DNA of 64,000 nucleotides from Paraburkholderia sp. BL23I1N1. Its GTDB lineage: Bacteria; Pseudomonadota; Gammaproteobacteria; Burkholderiales; Burkholderiaceae. The stretch is taken from contig NZ_RAPV01000002.1 of NCBI RefSeq assembly GCF_003610295.1, forward strand, positions 868,001 to 932,000. The letters run 5' to 3'. Below are positions 43,000 to 52,585 of the stretch, piece by piece. Below the pieces are notes generated by a model that did not search any database, had not been told where the DNA came from, and saw only the letters and a program-made list of their open reading frames with translations. The first letter of the stretch is position 1, and the number at the start of each line of letters is the position of its first letter. A program made the position numbers and the translations under genes.

Positions 43000-43303
43000 A
43001 GAAATGCTCCGGAGATCCGCGCCTCGTCACTTTCTACCAACCGTCGCCCGCCGACCACCCGGGTAGTCCCGCAAATGCCTTTGCGCGTGCCACCGCTGAC
43101 TTCCCCTTGTATGTTGATGTAGCGCAAACGCATGCGCTATCAACCATAAAGTTTTTTGTATTCCCGCCGTAGACCATCTATGTGGCGTTCGCTTAAATTT
43201 TGAACAAAAGTTGCGGACCTGGCCGACGGGCTTGGGCGCAGCACGCGTGGCCGAGACTAATGTTCTGGACGTCCGGTCAGGCAGCCCAATGGAGACAAGC
43301 CCG

Positions 43304-44944
43304 ATGCTGAAAAATCTGTCGATTCGAACCTCCCTGACTTTGATGATCGCGTTTTTCGGCGTGGTCCTGCTGTTCGGCGCGGCCGCCGGCCTGTTGTCGT
43401 TGCGTTCGAGCAACGCGTCGCTGCAGCAGATGTACACCGTGGACACGCCCGCGGTCGCCGACCTCGAAGGCAGCGCCGGACAGTTGCTGCGCCTGCGTCT
43501 GGCGCTGGCGACCTACGCATCGTTGGTCGACCTGAACGATCAGGACGGCGCGAACGCGGTGCTCAAGCGTTTTGATCAGTACCAGAAAGCATCGAACGAT
43601 CGCCTTGCCCACTATGTGAGCCGCGCGAGCGCGGATGCCGACGAACAGCGCCTGATCAAGGACATGCAGGACAAGCGCGACACCTTCCTGCGCGAGGGCG
43701 TCGATCCGGCGCTGGCCGCGCTCAAGTCCGGCGATAAGACCGCGTTCGAGCAGTTGCAGGCGCACAAGCTGCCGTCGCTCTATAGCGCGTACGAAAAGGC
43801 GATGCTTACACTCGAGCAATTGCAACTTGATCATGGCGCCCAGCGCTATCAGGACGCACAGGACCTCTTCTACGCGATCTGCATTGCGGTAGCGGTCGGC
43901 ATGGGGTTGTCGCTGCTGGGCTCCTTGATTGGGCGGGCGGTCATGGTCCGGGCGATTGTCAGTCCGGTCGACGCGACCATTGCGCAGTTTCAGCGGATTG
44001 CCAACGGCGATCTGACCAGCCGGATCGACGTGACGAGCAACAACGAAATGGGTCGTCTCGCCGCGGCGTTGCGCAAGATGCAGGATTCGCTGATCGAGAC
44101 GGTGAATGCCGTGCGTCACGGCACGGAGTCCATCGATACGGGTGTGAGCGAGATTGCGGCGGGCAATACCGATCTGTCGCAACGTACTGAAGAGCAGGCC
44201 GCGTCGCTTGAAGAAACGGCGGCGAGTATTGAAGAGCTGACCTCGACAGTCAAGCAAACGGCGGACAACGCGAAGCAGGCGAGCTCGCTGGCGCAGGGTG
44301 CGTCGAGCCTGGCTGCGCAGGGGGGCGATCTGACCGAGCAGGTGGTGGGCACGATGCATGGCATCGTCGACGACTCGCGGCGGATTGCCGACATTGTCGG
44401 CGTGATCGAAGGGATTGCTTTCCAGACCAATATTCTGGCGCTGAACGCTGCGGTCGAGGCGGCGCGTGCGGGCGAGCAGGGGCGTGGGTTTGCAGTGGTG
44501 GCGAGTGAAGTACGGTCGTTGGCACAACGAAGCGCAGCGGCGGCCAAGGAGATCAAGGGATTGATCGATGCTTCGACGGCGCGGGTGGAGGCTGGCTCGC
44601 AACTGGTCGAACGCTCGGGTTCGACGATGACCGAGATCGTCGAGGCGATTTCCCGCGTGAGTTCGATCATGGGTGAGATCGCGGCGGCGGCGATTGAGCA
44701 GAGTACCGGGATCGATCAGGTGAACCTGGCTGTCGCGCAGATGGATGAGGTGACGCAGCAGAATGCCGCGCTGGTTGAGCAGGCTGCTGCGGCGGCTAGT
44801 TCGCTGGAGGATCAGGCTCGCAGGTTGACTTCGGCGGTGGCGGTCTTCCAGACAGGGAGTGGGAGCGGGGTTTTGGCCGGTCGGCGAGGGGGATTTGGTG
44901 TTGCGCCGGCGACGGGCGATTTGGGTGGGGTTGGGGTGGGTTGA
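43304..44944 (+). CDS. Methyl-accepting chemotaxis protein
   Basis: ATG 43304 ([20 protein letters not shown]), eight bases after GGAG; 546 residues. Layout: membrane helix 1, a periplasmic four-helix-bundle sensor (about 35-190, [20 protein letters not shown]), membrane helix 2 ([18 protein letters not shown]), HAMP domain, and the cytoplasmic signalling hairpin with [40 protein letters not shown]. Methylation-site glutamates lie in [20 protein letters not shown]. The end is a Gly-rich tail with no CheR-binding NWETF-type pentapeptide. Ligand unknown. Confidence 0.93.
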   Translation: MLKNLSIRTSLTLMIAFFGVVLLFGAAAGLLSLRSSNASLQQMYTVDTPAVADLEGSAGQLLRLRLALATYASLVDLNDQDGANAVLKRFDQYQKASNDRLAHYVSRASADADEQRLIKDMQDKRDTFLREGVDPALAALKSGDKTAFEQLQAHKLPSLYSAYEKAMLTLEQLQLDHGAQRYQDAQDLFYAICIAVAVGMGLSLLGSLIGRAVMVRAIVSPVDATIAQFQRIANGDLTSRIDVTSNNEMGRLAAALRKMQDSLIETVNAVRHGTESIDTGVSEIAAGNTDLSQRTEEQAASLEETAASIEELTSTVKQTADNAKQASSLAQGASSLAAQGGDLTEQVVGTMHGIVDDSRRIADIVGVIEGIAFQTNILALNAAVEAARAGEQGRGFAVVASEVRSLAQRSAAAAKEIKGLIDASTARVEAGSQLVERSGSTMTEIVEAISRVSSIMGEIAAAAIEQSTGIDQVNLAVAQMDEVTQQNAALVEQAAAAASSLEDQARRLTSAVAVFQTGSGSGVLAGRRGGFGVAPATGDLGGVGVG

Positions 44945-45040
44945 TGTTTTTTTTGCCCGTGTGGCGCTTTTTTTGTATGCCTGTGGTGTTGGCCTTTCCT
45001 TGAATTGTTAGTGGTTTATTAGCGTTGCCCCTGTGCGGGG

Positions 45041-45165
45041 CAATGCTCTCAACTGATATGACTTTCCGTGTCAATCGGGATTGGTTTTCGTTTTCCATCC
45101 ATAGGTGCGTGAATTTCCTGAGGGCGACGTAGCAGTAAGTCTCGACGGTGGATCACACTTCTATG
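45041..45165 (+). repeat. 125-bp inverted repeat, left arm
   Basis: Starts CAATGCTCTCAACTGATATG and ends CACACTTCTATG. The reverse complement is at 46688-46812. The only difference I see is T at 45082 against C in the other arm. Confidence 0.95.
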
Positions 45166-45466
45166 AGCGAAATTCTGTCAAGATTGCTTCGCCGAAATTT
45201 TCATAACATGTCTCCGTGTTTGGACTGAAGTCGCCGTTGCGCTCGTGAGAATAACCAGCATCTCACCACCTTCTATCCGCTGGCGTGTCACCAGCCTCAT
45301 CCTGCATGCGCGTTACGCCGGAGTCATTTCCGGGAACATGCCCCATCTGAAAATATTCGGTTGCTTCTGCAACCCAGCGTGATCACGGGCATGTTCACTC
45401 CAACCGTGTTTGCTACGTCTCTGCCTGGCCAAGCCTGTACGTCCATGCTGCGAACCTGAAGGCGAC
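45166..45466 (-). ncRNA. Candidate guide (seek/bridge) RNA region of the IS110-type element
   Basis: A 300-bp ORF-free stretch 3' of the transposase, where IS1111-group elements encode their structured guide RNA. I have not folded it; the call is positional. Confidence 0.35.
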
Positions 45467-46621
45467 TTAGGTTGACTTAAGGTGCGCGCCTTCGGGAATG
45501 ACTCCGTCTTTCAGATAACGCCACAGCGCAATGGCAAGACGTCGCGCTACCGCGACGATGGCGATGCGTCGCGCGCGTCGGTTCGACCCCGTGCCCTGTG
45601 TGCGCTGGCCAAACCATTTCGTTAATGCGCTGCCAGGCTGGTAGCGCAGCCAGGTCCATGCGATCTCGATCAGCAGCGCGCGTACCCGCCGGTTTCCCTG
45701 TTTGCTGATCCCCTGGTCGACCTGGCTTTCGCCGCTGTCGTAGGGCTGCGGCACCAGCCCGACGCACGCGCCGACTTCGCGGCGGTTGTTGAAGTCCCGC
45801 CAGAACAGTTCGAGGGCAAGGCGTGAAGCGCCTACTTCGCCAATCCCCTGCAGGCGCGCCAGCGCATCGCAACGCTGGCGCGCGTGTGCCGGTACGTTTG
45901 TCTGTCGCGTCTTCTCCAGCGCCGCAAGTTGCTGTTCGACGAGTGCCAGCCGTTCGCACTCGCGCAGTAACCGCTCACGCATCTCGCACGGTAACGGCGC
46001 ACCGTCGTGGCAGCGCACCTCCTCGCGCTCGAGCCGGCCGGCGAAGGTCCGGTGATCGACCGCATCCCAGCAGCCGAGCGTGGCCAGCAGCTTGCGCATC
46101 CGGTCGCGGTGCTGCAGGACTTCCTTCTGCAGTTGCCCGCGCTCGCGCATCAACTGGCGCGATGCCTCGTCCTCCGGTGACGGCACGTGCACCACGTGCA
46201 TGCGGTCGCGCTCGCCGCGCAGCCACGCGCGCAGGTTGATGACGAGCTTGATCACATCGAGCCGGTCGGTCTTGGCGCGCCGCTGATGGCGTTCGACCGG
46301 AATGCTTGCCGGATCGACAACATAGCACTCGATGTGTCGACGCTGCAGCGCGCGACAGATCCAGAACGCATCCTGCCCTGCCTCATAGCTCACGACGACT
46401 CGCACGTCTGCCGGCAATGACCACTTCTCCTTGTGTGCCTCGATCAGGTCCAGCACCGCCTGCAGACGCGCCGCGGCCTGCGGTTGTGCGACCGTGTGCA
46501 CGGCCGGCTTCTCGCGCCGGCCGTCGTGAAGCGCGACTTTCCATTTGGCCGCCGCGAGTTCCAGCGACACTGCCAGCACCGGTACGTCGCCACTACCCGT
46601 ATATGCCTGATCGGTACGCAT
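45467..46621 (-). CDS. IS110-family transposase
   Basis: A 384-residue frame beginning MRTDQAYTGSGDVPVLAVSL. DEDD-type N-terminus: AVSLELAAAKWKVALHD (the usual Asp of D-x-S is here Leu-Glu-shifted), VRVVVSYEAGQDAFWICRAL (Glu), VVDPASIPVERHQRRAKTDRL with DVIKL (Asp pair). C-terminal transposase_20: LARLQGIGEVGASRLALELF, ACVGLVPQPYDSGESQVDQG and SKQGNRRVRALLIEIAWTWL with the catalytic Ser region. Intact; 5' side is short, 3' side long. Note that the first acidic residue is not in its normal DxS context. Confidence 0.9.
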   Translation of the reverse strand: MRTDQAYTGSGDVPVLAVSLELAAAKWKVALHDGRREKPAVHTVAQPQAAARLQAVLDLIEAHKEKWSLPADVRVVVSYEAGQDAFWICRALQRRHIECYVVDPASIPVERHQRRAKTDRLDVIKLVINLRAWLRGERDRMHVVHVPSPEDEASRQLMRERGQLQKEVLQHRDRMRKLLATLGCWDAVDHRTFAGRLEREEVRCHDGAPLPCEMRERLLRECERLALVEQQLAALEKTRQTNVPAHARQRCDALARLQGIGEVGASRLALELFWRDFNNRREVGACVGLVPQPYDSGESQVDQGISKQGNRRVRALLIEIAWTWLRYQPGSALTKWFGQRTQGTGSNRRARRIAIVAVARRLAIALWRYLKDGVIPEGAHLKST

Positions 46622-46687
46622 GATGTTCTCCTGTGAACAAACCTCAGCACGCTAATTTTAGGCCTCAGCTTGTCGAGGGCCTCGCTT

Positions 46688-46812
46688 CATAGAAGTGTGA
46701 TCCACCGTCGAGACTTACTGCTACGTCGCCCTCAGGAAATTCACGCACCTATGGATGGAAAACGAAAACCGATCCCGATTGACACGGAAAGTCATATCAG
46801 TTGAGAGCATTG
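46688..46812 (-). repeat. 125-bp inverted repeat, right arm
   Basis: Reverse complement of 45041-45165 with one mismatch. It begins CATAGAAGTGTG and ends GTTGAGAGCATTG. Confidence 0.95.
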
Positions 46813-47271
46813 GGCCTCGTCGGGGGAGCGGTTATTTTCATTTTTTAATTCTCACGCGTTCGCTCATGAATTTGATGAACGATGCATGACAAGCCTGCTA
46901 ATTGTTCTTATATAACGACTGCATGGACAGCAGATCGAAACGAATTTATTAAGGAGGCGCCGTGTTGAATGAGTGCGGCAATACAATTGCTTTATAAAAC
47001 AATGAACTGCCTGAGTGCGCCGATGAGTGGCGGCTTTCGGGCTGCGGTAATAACCCTTGATGCGTTTAGTAGATGTGAAGCAGATTGCAGGAATTTATCC
47101 AATGCGTAAATAAAAATTGAGGGACCAATCGGCGGCATACTCGATCAGCATAGATGCCGATTAGCGCGCCTTCAATATTTATTCTGCGTCTGGTTTGAAG
47201 GCGGGCTGCATTGTCGAATGCGATTGAAGTGCTGCACTATGTTTCGGCTGAGATTGACGAGTCGCGGCGCG
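46813..47271. other. AT-rich intergenic region
   Basis: About 460 bases, clearly AT-richer than the neighbours (many TTTAT/AATAA runs around 46900-47180). No gene or RNA seen. Such composition may mark a promoter-like or foreign segment; the next gene points toward it (its 3' end is at 47272). Confidence 0.35.
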
Positions 47272-48159
47272 TCAACTGAAGAGACGCATCAATGCCGTGC
47301 GTGCATTGCTAACGCGTTCGCTTTCGCCGATTCGCCCCGGCAACAGATGAAACTCGACAGCGGGCAACGCGGGCAATCCAATGCTCGGCGGACAGGCCGC
47401 CACGCCACCGCCAATCGACGATTCGTTCAGGCAGGAAATGCCCAGTCCGGCTCTTAACGCCAATTGCAGCCCGGCCACCCCGGAGGCCGAATGCGACACC
47501 AGATACTGCACCTTGTGTTCGTCGAGCAACTTCACGACAAAGCGCTGCAACTGGCAACTCGACGGCAGCAATACCAGCGGATAAGGCGTGGCTGGCCTCG
47601 GACTGGCATCGGCCGCGCAGACCCACAGTAATTTCTCGCGCCGCACCACCGTGCTTTGCGCGTTGGCGCGCCGGCTACTGGATTTGATGTTCCCGGTGAC
47701 GAGCCGCAATGAGAGGCCGATGTCAAACGATGCATCGTCGCCGGCGTTGCTGTCGATCACGGCACTCGGCAACACGGTGACGTGGAGTTTCAGGCGCGGG
47801 TGCTGTTCTGAAAACGTTTTGAGAATGCGCGCGATGTCGAGCGGACGGTAGTAGTCCGTGATGGCGATGCGCAGCTCGCCGTCGAGCGAGCGGCCTTGCA
47901 GGTCTTCGAACGCCGCTTCGCTCATTGCGATGATGCGCCGCGCGTGGTCGAGCAGACGGCTGCCGGCCGGCGTGGCGGCCACACCTTGTTTGCTGCGCAC
48001 GAAGAGCGGCTGGCCCGCGCGCTCCTCGAGTTTCTTCAACTGCTCGCTCACCGACGATTGCGACAGGAACACGCGTTCCGCGCCCGCCGAGACGCTGCCC
48101 GATTCGGCGACGGCGACGAAGGTGCGTAGCTGTGTCAGGTCAAATCCGCGTTGGCTCAT
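47272..48159 (-). CDS. LysR-type transcriptional regulator
   Basis: I use the start MSQRGFDLTQLRTFVAVAES at 48159 (295 residues); a longer in-frame start at 48240 would run through the operator. Winged helix-turn-helix VAESGSVSAGAERVFLSQSS with VSEQLKKLEERAGQPLFVRS, then the effector-binding domain (SLDGELRIAITDYYRPLDIA). It is divergent from the MFS gene at 48258 across about 100 bases that hold a LysR box, so it probably controls that transporter and itself. Confidence 0.93.
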   Translation of the reverse strand: MSQRGFDLTQLRTFVAVAESGSVSAGAERVFLSQSSVSEQLKKLEERAGQPLFVRSKQGVAATPAGSRLLDHARRIIAMSEAAFEDLQGRSLDGELRIAITDYYRPLDIARILKTFSEQHPRLKLHVTVLPSAVIDSNAGDDASFDIGLSLRLVTGNIKSSSRRANAQSTVVRREKLLWVCAADASPRPATPYPLVLLPSSCQLQRFVVKLLDEHKVQYLVSHSASGVAGLQLALRAGLGISCLNESSIGGGVAACPPSIGLPALPAVEFHLLPGRIGESERVSNARTALMRLFS

Positions 48160-48162
48160 GAT

Positions 48163-48175
48163 TCGGTATATCCGA
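48163..48175. promoter_or_regulatory. LysR box (T-N11-A)
   Basis: TCGGTATATCCGA: T-N11-A with palindromic arms CGG/CCG, three bases from the LysR start codon in the divergent intergenic region. Confidence 0.55.
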
Positions 48176-48257
48176 TGGAAGTCATCTGAATTTCCGGCTT
48201 TTCCGATAGTTGCCTCAGCCGTAGGATACCGCCAATTCATTCACTGCAGAGGTTGCC

Positions 48258-49574
48258 ATGAGAAACGAATCGATTGCGGCGATGCGGGTGCCGGGTGCGC
48301 GTGCGGCGAGCCATCGGTGGAAGGTGCTGGGAGTCGGCTTTGCGGCGAACGCGAGTTTTTCGGCCGCTTTCTCGGGGATCCCGACCACAGCCGTTTTTTT
48401 GCGCTCGGGCTATCACCTCGGCAACGAAGGGTTGGGGCTGGCGCTCGGCATGCTGGGTTTGGGCATTGCAGTGAGCGAATTGCCATGGGGACTCCTGACC
48501 GACCGTTGGGGCGATCGTCGCGTGCTCTTGCTCGGACTTCTTTCGACTGCCGCGGCGCTGGCCGGGTTGGCGTTGTTCGTGGTGCCGTCCGGCACGCATG
48601 TGCCGAGTCTGGCGACGCTCGCACTCGGCTTGTTGCTGGTCGGCCTGCTTGGCGGCAGCGTCAACGGGTCGAGCGGCCGCGCGGTGATGGCCTGGTTTCG
48701 CGAAGGTGAACGCGGCCTCGCGATGAGTATCCGGCAGACCGCAGTGCCGGCCGGGGGTGGCTTGGGCGCGCTGATCTTGCCGGTGCTTGCCTCGCGATTC
48801 GGCTTTGCCAGCGCGTACGCCGTGCTGGCCCTTGCGTGTGCGGTTACCGCGGTGTTCGCATGGTGCTGGTTGCACGAACCTACGCATGTTGAAGCGAATG
48901 GTGCGGGTACGGCTCGCAACGCGGCGAGTGCGGGTGCCGTGCCGGTGAAGGTTTCGCCATTACGCGACATCGGCATCTGGCGCGTAGCGCTCGGCGCCGG
49001 CGCATTGTGCGTGCCGCAACTTGCGGTCGTGACGTTCGGCACCGTCTTCCTCCACGATTTCAGCCGTGCCGGTGTGCTGACAATCAGCGTGACGATGGCG
49101 GCGGTGCAAACCGGCGCCGCGATTGCGCGGGTCTGGAGCGGTGCATGGACCGACCGGCGCGGCAATCGGCGCGCTTACATGCGCGCCTGCAGTGCGCTGA
49201 CCGCCGTGTTGTTCGCGTCGCTCGCCCTGGTGACGGGCCTCGCAGGCATGCCCCACGTGGCGATGACGGCGGTGTTCGCGCTGATGATCGTGCTGGGCGG
49301 CGTCAGCGCATCCGCGTGGCACGGCGTTGCCTTCACGGAACTCGCGACGCTCGCGGGGACGAGCCGCGCAGGTACTGCGCTTGCGATCGGCAACACTTGC
49401 GTCTTTCTCATGCTGTTCCTGACACCGCTCGCAATCCCGCCGTTGTTGTCTGCGGGTTCGTGGCCGATGGTTTGGGCCGTAGCCAGCGTGTGCGCGTTGA
49501 TCGCGCTACCGGTATTTCCGCGTGCGGCTCGCGCCAGCAAGCTGACGGCGGCGCGCGCGTGCGATGCCACTTGA
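48258..49574 (+). CDS. Major facilitator superfamily transporter
   Basis: A 438-residue protein with about twelve membrane helices. MFS signature between helices 2 and 3: GLLTDRWGDRRVLLLGLLST. Also GRAVMAWFREGERGLAMSIR and, in the second half, GAWTDRRGNRRAYMRACSAL (the repeat of the signature). Substrate unknown. Divergent LysR regulator suggests induction by a small molecule. Confidence 0.88.
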   Translation: MRNESIAAMRVPGARAASHRWKVLGVGFAANASFSAAFSGIPTTAVFLRSGYHLGNEGLGLALGMLGLGIAVSELPWGLLTDRWGDRRVLLLGLLSTAAALAGLALFVVPSGTHVPSLATLALGLLLVGLLGGSVNGSSGRAVMAWFREGERGLAMSIRQTAVPAGGGLGALILPVLASRFGFASAYAVLALACAVTAVFAWCWLHEPTHVEANGAGTARNAASAGAVPVKVSPLRDIGIWRVALGAGALCVPQLAVVTFGTVFLHDFSRAGVLTISVTMAAVQTGAAIARVWSGAWTDRRGNRRAYMRACSALTAVLFASLALVTGLAGMPHVAMTAVFALMIVLGGVSASAWHGVAFTELATLAGTSRAGTALAIGNTCVFLMLFLTPLAIPPLLSAGSWPMVWAVASVCALIALPVFPRAARASKLTAARACDAT

Positions 49575-49936
49575 TGGGGTAACGGTGGCCGGGAGCGTGA
49601 TGCTGCCGGTCCCATGGGCTGTGTTCCATGCGATGGGAGCGGCAGGGTGCGCTCTCATCGCTGTTTTGCTTTTCAGCCAGAAAAAACAGTGGGGGGAAAG
49701 TTTTCGCGTATTCGATTTGCATAACTACACATTCATGACTTGATCGATCCGGGACGGATTGTCGAATTGTCGGTGGGTTTGGGAGCGCTCCGATTTTCGC
49801 CCGGTTGAAGCAGTGGTTTTATGGCCGCTTACGGCATGCCATCCCGCGCTGGGAGGCTGTCAAGACAAGTGTGAAGCGAATGAGATTTATCCTGCACGGT
49901 CGCCGAATACGCCTACAACAACCGAGAGAAGTCATA
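49575..49936. other. Intergenic with inverted repeat after the MFS gene
   Basis: CTGCCGGTCCCAT (49603-49615) and ATGGGAGCGGCAG (49633-49645) form a 13-bp stem with one mismatch, 29 bases after the stop; it may end MFS transcripts though no T run is adjacent. The rest (to 49936) shows no gene. Confidence 0.4.
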
Positions 49937-50582
49937 GTGAACATTCGAATCATTCTGGCGGACGAATCATCCATTCGTTCTGCTTGGCGTTCGTGCCGCG
50001 CTGGAAATGCATGCCGGTGTCACCATTGTCGGCGAAGCGGCTACACCCGCGTCATTGATCGAACTGTTGCAGCACACGCCGTGCGACGTGCTTGTTACCG
50101 ATCTGACGATGCCGGAGGCGTCGGGCGCGATTGAAGACGGCCTGGATCTTGTCAGGCGAATCCGATCTGGTTGGCCGTTGTTGCACATTGTCGTGATGAC
50201 AGCGCTGATGAACACTGCGATTCTGCGTGCCATTGTGTCAGACGGTGGGATCACCGTGCTCAGCAAAATGGAAACAAGGGACGAGCTTCGGCAAGCCATC
50301 GAGGCCGACGTTAAGGGGGAGGCCTACGTCGGCCGTTCCATCGTCGAAGCGCTTGCCCAGCCCCTTGACGAAGCGTGTGATCTGCCGCCGGTTTCTCGGT
50401 TGTCGCGGAAACAGGCGGAAGTGATAAGAATGTTCGTGCGCGGTCAATCGACCAGCGAGATCGCGATAGCGCTCGGATACCATCGCCGTACCGTCATCCG
50501 TCAAAAACGCGAAGCGATGGCTAAACTCGGCGTCACCAACGATCCCGGCCTTTTTTCTTGTGTTCGCGCACATGGAGTTTAA
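49937..50582 (+). pseudogene. NarL/RcsB-like response regulator, frameshifted near its start
   Basis: GTG 49937 (after GAGAGAAG) begins NIRIILAD in one frame; from 49967 the normal sequence LLGVRAALEMHAGVTIVGEA is in another. One extra A in GACGAATCAT (49965/49966) explains it: GACGATCATCC would give the expected ADDHPFVLLGVRAALE. Receiver domain with phosphorylation site CDVLVTDLTMPEASG; LuxR-type helix-turn-helix near the end (SRKQAEVIRMFVRGQSTSEI, ALGYHRRTVIRQKREAM). Repaired length about 215. Real mutation or sequencing error. First of three tandem response regulators. Confidence 0.85.
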
Positions 50583-50740
50583 GGAAGTTAAATCGCATAG
50601 CTAATCAATTATCGAAATGCGTTCATCGATCTATTTCAGAGCGATCTTATGGTAATCGTCAGAAATATGATTGATGATCGCGGAGGGCCAGTTGCTTCGC
50701 GAGAGAGCGACGGGAATTCAGGTACGGGGGAGAAAAAACG

Positions 50741-51433
50741 ATGAACAATAACGCCGAATTTAGCACACCTGTTCGAACCATCATCGCAGACGATCATCCA
50801 CTCGTTCTGTTAGCGATCGAAAATCTGATGTTGGGTTATCCGGATATGCAGATCGTCGGGCGCGCTGCCGACGCTGCGGAACTTTTTAAGGAAGTCGATC
50901 GAATTCCGTGCGACCTTGTTCTCATGGACCTCTACATGCCGGGAGGCATCAACGGTGACGGACTGGAAGCGATCAGGCAGTTCAAGGTGCGCTATCCGAC
51001 GGTCGCACTTGTCGTCCTCACTATGGAAACCGAAGCCGCGGAGTTGAGAAAGGTTATCGCGCTCGGAGTGGATGGGCTTGTGAGCAAGCGCGACCGGATC
51101 GAACTGATTCACGTGGCGGTCATTACGGCACTGGCTCGTGAGTGCTATCTCGGGCCGGCGGTGCGCGCGCTGATTGCCGATGCAACGGTCGCGCAACTGT
51201 TCGATTTTGTCCGGCAAATGTTGTCGCGCCGCGAACTGGAGGTGTTCACTCAATACGCTTCCGGGTTCGGCGTAACGGAGATCGCCGCGCGCCTCGGGCG
51301 CAGTGTCAAAACAATCAGTGCCCAGAAATGTGCCGCGATGCGCAAGCTCGGCCTGCACAGCGACGCGGAGTTGTTCCGCTTCGCCGTCGAGCACGGCGTG
51401 ATCTCCGAAGATTGCGTGCAAAAGCGGCGCTGA
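50741..51433 (+). CDS. NarL/RcsB-like response regulator
   Basis: A 230-residue intact protein. Receiver: acidic pair IIADDHPLVLL (Asp17/18), phosphorylation site LVLMDLYMPGG (Asp63), VVLTMETE and LVSKRDR (Lys). C-terminal LuxR-type HTH: LSRRELEVFTQYASGFGVTE, IAARLGRSVKTISAQKCAAM, RKLGLHSDAELFRF. No histidine kinase gene lies nearby, so its partner is elsewhere. Likely a phosphorylation-controlled transcription factor. Confidence 0.92.
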   Translation: MNNNAEFSTPVRTIIADDHPLVLLAIENLMLGYPDMQIVGRAADAAELFKEVDRIPCDLVLMDLYMPGGINGDGLEAIRQFKVRYPTVALVVLTMETEAAELRKVIALGVDGLVSKRDRIELIHVAVITALARECYLGPAVRALIADATVAQLFDFVRQMLSRRELEVFTQYASGFGVTEIAARLGRSVKTISAQKCAAMRKLGLHSDAELFRFAVEHGVISEDCVQKRR

Positions 51434-51545
51434 GCCGACGAGACGTCGTGCCGGTCTTGTGGCCTGACGGATAGAAGATGCACTTGGCACAGCCCGGGGA
51501 TGCACGTCGCGTGCAGGGAGTGCCAGTCGATAAGACAACAGAAAA

Positions 51546-51944
51546 ATGACACAAAAGATCCGAGTCATCGTGGCGGACGATCACGACTGCGTTCGCGTTG
51601 GCGTAATGCGCCTGCTGCAGGCGGCGCCGCACGTGGAGATAGTCGGCGAGGCGCCCGATACCCAAACGCTGGCTGAATTGCTCGACACCTATGCGTGCGA
51701 CGTCGTCGTGTCGGATATCGGCATGCCGGGTATTCACGGTGCCAACAACGTCGTGTCGTTCCTGCGCCGCCTGTTGCGGGCCCGGCCGCATCCCTGCGTC
51801 GTCATCCTGACGATGATCTGCCATGCGCACATGCTGTCGGGACTATTGCATCTCGGCGTGGCCGGAATCGTCGACAAGCGCGATACCGCCACGGCGTTGA
51901 TCGAAGCGATCGAGGCAGCGGTTAGCGGTCGTGTCTACTGGTGA
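51546..51944 (+). pseudogene. Response regulator lacking its DNA-binding domain
   Basis: A 132-residue frame with a full receiver: RVIVADDHDCVRVGVMRLLQ (Asp11/12), VVVSDIGMPGIHGAN (Asp57), VVILTMI and IVDKRDT. It stops (TGA 51942-51944) at SGRVYW, exactly where its two neighbours have the LuxR-type HTH. What follows is the inside of a dehydrogenase gene, so the C-terminus was most likely removed by a deletion. As a single-domain receiver it could still bind a partner, but truncation is the simpler reading. Confidence 0.82.
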
Positions 51945-52585
51945 CAGGTCTCTCGAAGATCGGCCTGGAATCGGCGCAGAAGGAGATTGGGAACGACGCC
52001 ATCGTGGTTTCGAGCGACGCACGATCGTTGACAGACATCGACGCCCTCGCCGCTCAGGTAAAGGCCGAGTTCGACATCATCGACCTGCTTTTCGTCAACG
52101 CCGGGTTCAGCATTCCAACGCCTCTCGCGAACGTAACCGAGGCCATCTACGACGAGATGTTCAACCTGAACGCCAAGGGACCGTTTTTCGCGGTCCAGAA
52201 GCTCGCGCCGCTATTCAACCGGGGAGGCTCCGTCGTCCTCACGACCTCCGTCGCCAACGTCAAGGGACTGCCGGGCCAAGCCACATACGGAGCCGCCAAG
52301 GCTGCGCTGCGGTCATTCGCCCGGGTGCTCGCCGTCGAGCTGCTTCCTCAGGAGATCCGCGTAAACGCGGTGTCGCCCGGCCCCATAGACACGGGCATCC
52401 TCGAAAAGGTGTTCCCTACGGAAGAGATGCGTACACAGGTCAAAGGGCACACCGTCGGCATTAATCCCATGAAGCGCTTCGGGACGTCGGAGGAAATCGC
52501 CAAGGCCGTCCTATTCCTTGCGTTCGACGCGACCTTCACGAACGGTGCCGATCTGCCGGTTGACGGCGGGTGGTCGCAGCTTTGA
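51941..52585 (+). pseudogene. Short-chain dehydrogenase/reductase lacking its N-terminus
   Basis: From GTG 51941: TGLSKIGLESAQKEIGNDAI, then IDLLFVNAGFSIPTPL (the NAG motif), GGSVVLTTSVANVKG (catalytic Ser strand), ATYGAAKAALRSFARVLAVE (catalytic YxxxK) and VSPGPIDTGI, ending in GADLPVDGGW. This is a typical SDR except that about 35 residues with the cofactor-binding TGxxxGIG loop are missing; normal members have VVTG near residue 10 and VVVTGLSKIGLE near 36. The frame overlaps the preceding truncated response regulator by four bases. Probably inactive. Confidence 0.85.

Larger units (their letters stand above)
45041..46812 (-). mobile_element. IS110-family element (IS1111-like layout) between long inverted repeats
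   Basis: A transposase gene (minus strand) with a short 5' side (about 66 bp) and a 300-bp non-coding 3' side lies between two 125-bp inverted repeats. Normal IS110/IS1111 elements have no or very short inverted repeats, so the long repeats are probably flanking DNA or an added structure, and the true element ends are uncertain (somewhere within 45041-46812). Confidence 0.7.

Noticed and set aside
43277..44602. 441-codon open frame antisense to the chemoreceptor
   Set aside because: Arg/His/Gln-rich shadow; no recognisable domain.
51941..51944. GTGA overlap read as translational coupling of regulator and dehydrogenase
   Set aside because: Both proteins are missing exactly the parts that face the junction, so a deletion scar is more likely.
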